A stretch of 34,090 nucleotides of DNA from DASRVA01 sp050732935 (GTDB lineage: Bacteria; Gemmatimonadota; Gemmatimonadetes; JACCXV01; JAHWKZ01): assembly GCA_050732935.1 (NCBI GenBank), contig JBOHRW010000097.1, forward strand, positions 1-34,090, written 5' to 3'. A model generated the notes under the pieces. The model searched no databases, was not told the DNA's origin, and was given only the letters and a program-made list of their open reading frames with translations. The first letter of the stretch is position 1. Each line of letters starts with the position of its first letter. A program made the translations under genes and the position numbers. Below are positions 32,526-34,090 of the stretch, piece after piece.

Positions 32526-33026
32526 GTGTCGGTCGAAGTCGTGGAAGTCACTGTCGCCAGCCTGGGCATCGATTCGTCGACGCAGTCGCCGATCGTCATC
32601 CTGAAGGAAAAGGAGGGCGACCGGTACCTGCCGATCTGGATCGGTCCGAGCGAGGCCAGCGCGATCGCGACCGAGCTGGCGGGGGTGAAGTTCAGCCGTC
32701 CGCTGACCCACGATCTCATGAAGAACCTGGTGCGTGCCCTTCACGGAAACCTCACCCAGGTGATCATCGGAGCCCTGAAGAACAACACCTATTACGCGCA
32801 GGTCTTCGTGCAGAACGACGGGGACGTCGTCTCCATCGACGCCCGGCCCAGCGACTCGATCGCGCTGGCTCTGCGACTCGGCGCCCCCATCTACGCCTCG
32901 GACGAGCTGCTCGATCACACGGCCGAGGAGGTGGGCGAGGTCGACGAGGAGAAATACGATCCCGAGGACCTGAAGGAATACCTGCGGCGGATGAATCCGG
33001 AGGACTTCGGCCGGTTCACGCTGTAG
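32526..33026 (+). CDS. bifunctional nuclease family protein (DUF151/BFN)
   Basis: This 166-residue protein has the BFN domain over about residues 5-135 (VASLGIDSSTQSPIVILKEKEGDRYLPIWIGPSEASAIA; RPLTHDLMKNL; SIDARPSDSIALALRLGAPIYASDELL). The C-terminal acidic tail (EEVGEVDEEKYDPEDLKEYL) is also usual. Plant and bacterial members are reported to have nuclease activity, but the role of bacterial BFN proteins is unclear. GTG 32526 follows GGAGGAG (32517-32523) and gives the family N-terminus. ATG 32484 in the same frame would add 14 residues. The gene is probably monocistronic. Confidence 0.9.
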   Translation: MSVEVVEVTVASLGIDSSTQSPIVILKEKEGDRYLPIWIGPSEASAIATELAGVKFSRPLTHDLMKNLVRALHGNLTQVIIGALKNNTYYAQVFVQNDGDVVSIDARPSDSIALALRLGAPIYASDELLDHTAEEVGEVDEEKYDPEDLKEYLRRMNPEDFGRFTL

Positions 33027-33104
33027 CGGTTTGCCAGACACGTGCGCTGCAAACCTGGCTGTTATCATATGACAGGAGATGGCTTGACGAAGATCGTCTA
33101 ATCC

Positions 33105-33262
33105 AGTTACGAGCCCTGGGGTGCCCGACCGCTGACCGCGATCTCGACGGGGCGGCGGGAGAATAGGGAATGCGGTGCGAATCCGCAGCGGCCCCGCCAC
33201 TGTGAAGCGGCAAGCGTCGAGCGACGCTGCCGCGCAGCCAGGAGACCTGCCTCGAGGCCCGT
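33105..33262 (+). promoter_or_regulatory. cobalamin riboswitch
   Basis: This is an adenosylcobalamin-type aptamer. The core reads GGTGCC-like sequence near 33119, then TAGGGAATGCGGTGCGAATC (about 33164-33183), the GCGGCCCCGCCACTGTGAAG block (about 33188-33207), and the B12 box GCCAGGAGACCTGCC at 33237-33251. The aptamer edges are approximate. A possible -35 (TTGACG, 33084-33089) lies upstream, but its -10 is weak. It controls the adjoining B12-binding lipoprotein gene through the terminator at 33317-33345. Confidence 0.95.
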
Positions 33263-33316
33263 TGTCGTGATCCTTCGCGGGAGGGGTCCGGCGACTCGAT
33301 CGGGTCTCCGGTCGCG

Positions 33317-33345
33317 CGCCTGCCCACCCGCGGCAGGCGTTTTTT
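33317..33345 (+). terminator. intrinsic terminator, riboswitch expression platform
   Basis: A perfect 8-bp stem (CGCCTGCC 33317-33324 with GGCAGGCG 33332-33339) and a 7-nt loop are followed directly by six T (33340-33345). It lies between the B12 aptamer and the start of the next gene. This is the expected off-switch when cobalamin is bound. Confidence 0.92.
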
Positions 33346-33366
33346 CGTTCGACCCGGAGGACACCG

Positions 33367-34090
33367 ATCCAGACTCGCGCCCGCTCTTTCGCCGCCCTGC
33401 TTGGCGTCATCCTCGTCGCGGCCTGCTCCGCCGATTCCGGGGAGCCGTCTTTGACCCGGTCGGCCTCCCCGGAGATCGGGATCGAGGTCCTGGACGACGC
33501 CGACCGGACGCTCCGCCTGGCCCGCCCCGCCCAACGGATCGTCTCGCTGGTCCCGAGCGTGACCGAGACCATCGTCGCCCTCGGCGAGGCCGGACGGCTG
33601 ATCGCGCGCACCGATTACGATCGGGGTCGGGCGGTAGAGGATCTTCCCAGCGTGGGCGGTGGCCTGGACCCGAGCGCCGAGGCGCTGGTCGCCCTCCAGC
33701 CCGATCTGGTGATCGCCTGGCGCTCCGCGCGCGGCGGGGGCTTTCGCCAGGCGCTCCGGTCGGCCGACATCCCCGTCTATTCCGCCTCGATCGAGGACAC
33801 CGCCGATGTGTTCCGGACGTTCGAGCGCGTGGGTCGGCTGCTCGGGATCCCGGGGGCAGCCGGTGACCTGGCCCGGGCGCTCCGCGACTCTCTGGCAGCG
33901 GTGGCCGCCGATCGCCGGCCGGGGCCCGGGCCGACCGTCCTTTTCACGCTCCTCGGCTCTCCACCGCGGACCGCGGGCCCCGGCACCTTCGTGGCGCAGA
34001 TCCTCGAAATCGCCGGCGGTCGGCTCGCGTTCCCGGAGCTCGAGCAGCGCTGGCCCGAGGTCTCGCTGGAGGCGATCGTCGAGCGCCAGC
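33367..34090 (+). CDS. btuF: cobalamin-binding periplasmic lipoprotein BtuF-like, truncated by window end
   Basis: The frame runs to the window edge (241 residues visible). It starts with a lipoprotein signal (SFAALLGVILVAAC, lipobox V-A-A-C), a short linker, then a helical-backbone metal/B12-binding fold: QRIVSLVPSVTETIVALG, LPSVGGGLDPSAEALVALQPDLVIAW, and EDTADVFRTFERVGRLLGI. This fits a BtuF-type ABC transporter binding protein that delivers B12 to an inner-membrane BtuCD. The upstream cobalamin riboswitch supports B12 over iron-siderophore. No ATG, GTG or TTG precedes the signal peptide in this frame back to the stop at 33268-33270. The best start is ATC at 33367, 6 nt after GGAGG (33356-33360): a rare start codon or a base error. 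Confidence 0.85.
   Translation, partial: MQTRARSFAALLGVILVAACSADSGEPSLTRSASPEIGIEVLDDADRTLRLARPAQRIVSLVPSVTETIVALGEAGRLIARTDYDRGRAVEDLPSVGGGLDPSAEALVALQPDLVIAWRSARGGGFRQALRSADIPVYSASIEDTADVFRTFERVGRLLGIPGAAGDLARALRDSLAAVAADRRPGPGPTVLFTLLGSPPRTAGPGTFVAQILEIAGGRLAFPELEQRWPEVSLEAIVERQ

Noticed and set aside
33267..33866. Plus-strand 199-codon frame starting inside the riboswitch
   Set aside because: It runs through the terminator and lies in another frame from the BtuF-like protein. The product is Arg/Pro/Gly-rich shadow sequence.

Overview
The window is very GC-rich DNA (by eye about two thirds G+C or more) from a diderm bacterium with lipopolysaccharide. It is almost fully coding, and most genes are joined by 4 to 14 bp overlaps (ATGA/GTGA/TTGA). 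The Kdo and Lpt genes imply an LPS outer membrane. The hpnC-hpnD-hpnE genes imply squalene and probably hopanoid synthesis. The gene order kdsB-pyrG-kdsA-kdsC-kdsD-lptC-lptA-lptB-rpoN-hpf-hprK-mannose-type PTS recalls deltaproteobacterial chromosomes. The secreted proteins (signal peptides ending before QQ, a small protein starting CDDDPTGP) and the absence of rapZ also recall Gemmatimonadota, Eisenbacteria or other FCB-like lineages. I would not name a phylum with confidence.

Layout. 1-735: a small exported Ser/Thr-rich protein (minus) and a tandem ACT-domain protein (plus). 686-4216 (minus): hpnC, hpnD, hpnE and a 2Fe-2S ferredoxin, all overlapping, which make squalene from farnesyl diphosphate. 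4293-8822 (plus): murJ, then uvrC-queG. 8848-12694: an MBL-fold hydrolase, xerD, a beta-helix plus beta-barrel outer-membrane protein, and kdsB. 12730-19341: pyrG, kdsA, kdsC, kdsD, lptC, an OstA/LptA-like protein and lptB. PyrG makes the CTP that KdsB uses to activate Kdo; KdsD, KdsA and KdsC make Kdo; the Lpt proteins move finished LPS outward. 19484-22624: rpoN behind its own sigma-70-like promoter, hpf and hprK. 22621-27071: a complete mannose-family PTS (EIIA, EIIB, EIIC, EIID, HPr, EI). 27085-31907: phosphoglucose/phosphomannose isomerase, a sugar nucleotidyltransferase, metK and ahcY. 31908-32525: a stretch with no convincing gene. 32526-33026: a bifunctional-nuclease-family protein. 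33105-34090: a cobalamin riboswitch with an intrinsic terminator, leading into a B12-binding lipoprotein gene cut by the window end.

Most of this is conserved housekeeping. The points worth a second look are: a repeated start architecture (TAnnnT exactly 6 nt before the start codon) suggesting leaderless transcripts; unusual active-site residues in KdsA (Asp at the usual Cys/Asn position) and PyrG (Asp for Glu in the glutaminase triad); a ferredoxin coupled to hpnE; a barrel protein with a bactofilin-like N-terminus; an apparent ATC start in the riboswitch-controlled gene; a strong hairpin between rpoN and hpf; and the anomalous 31908-32525 segment. I found no CRISPR array, tRNA, rRNA, intact insertion sequence or defence system.
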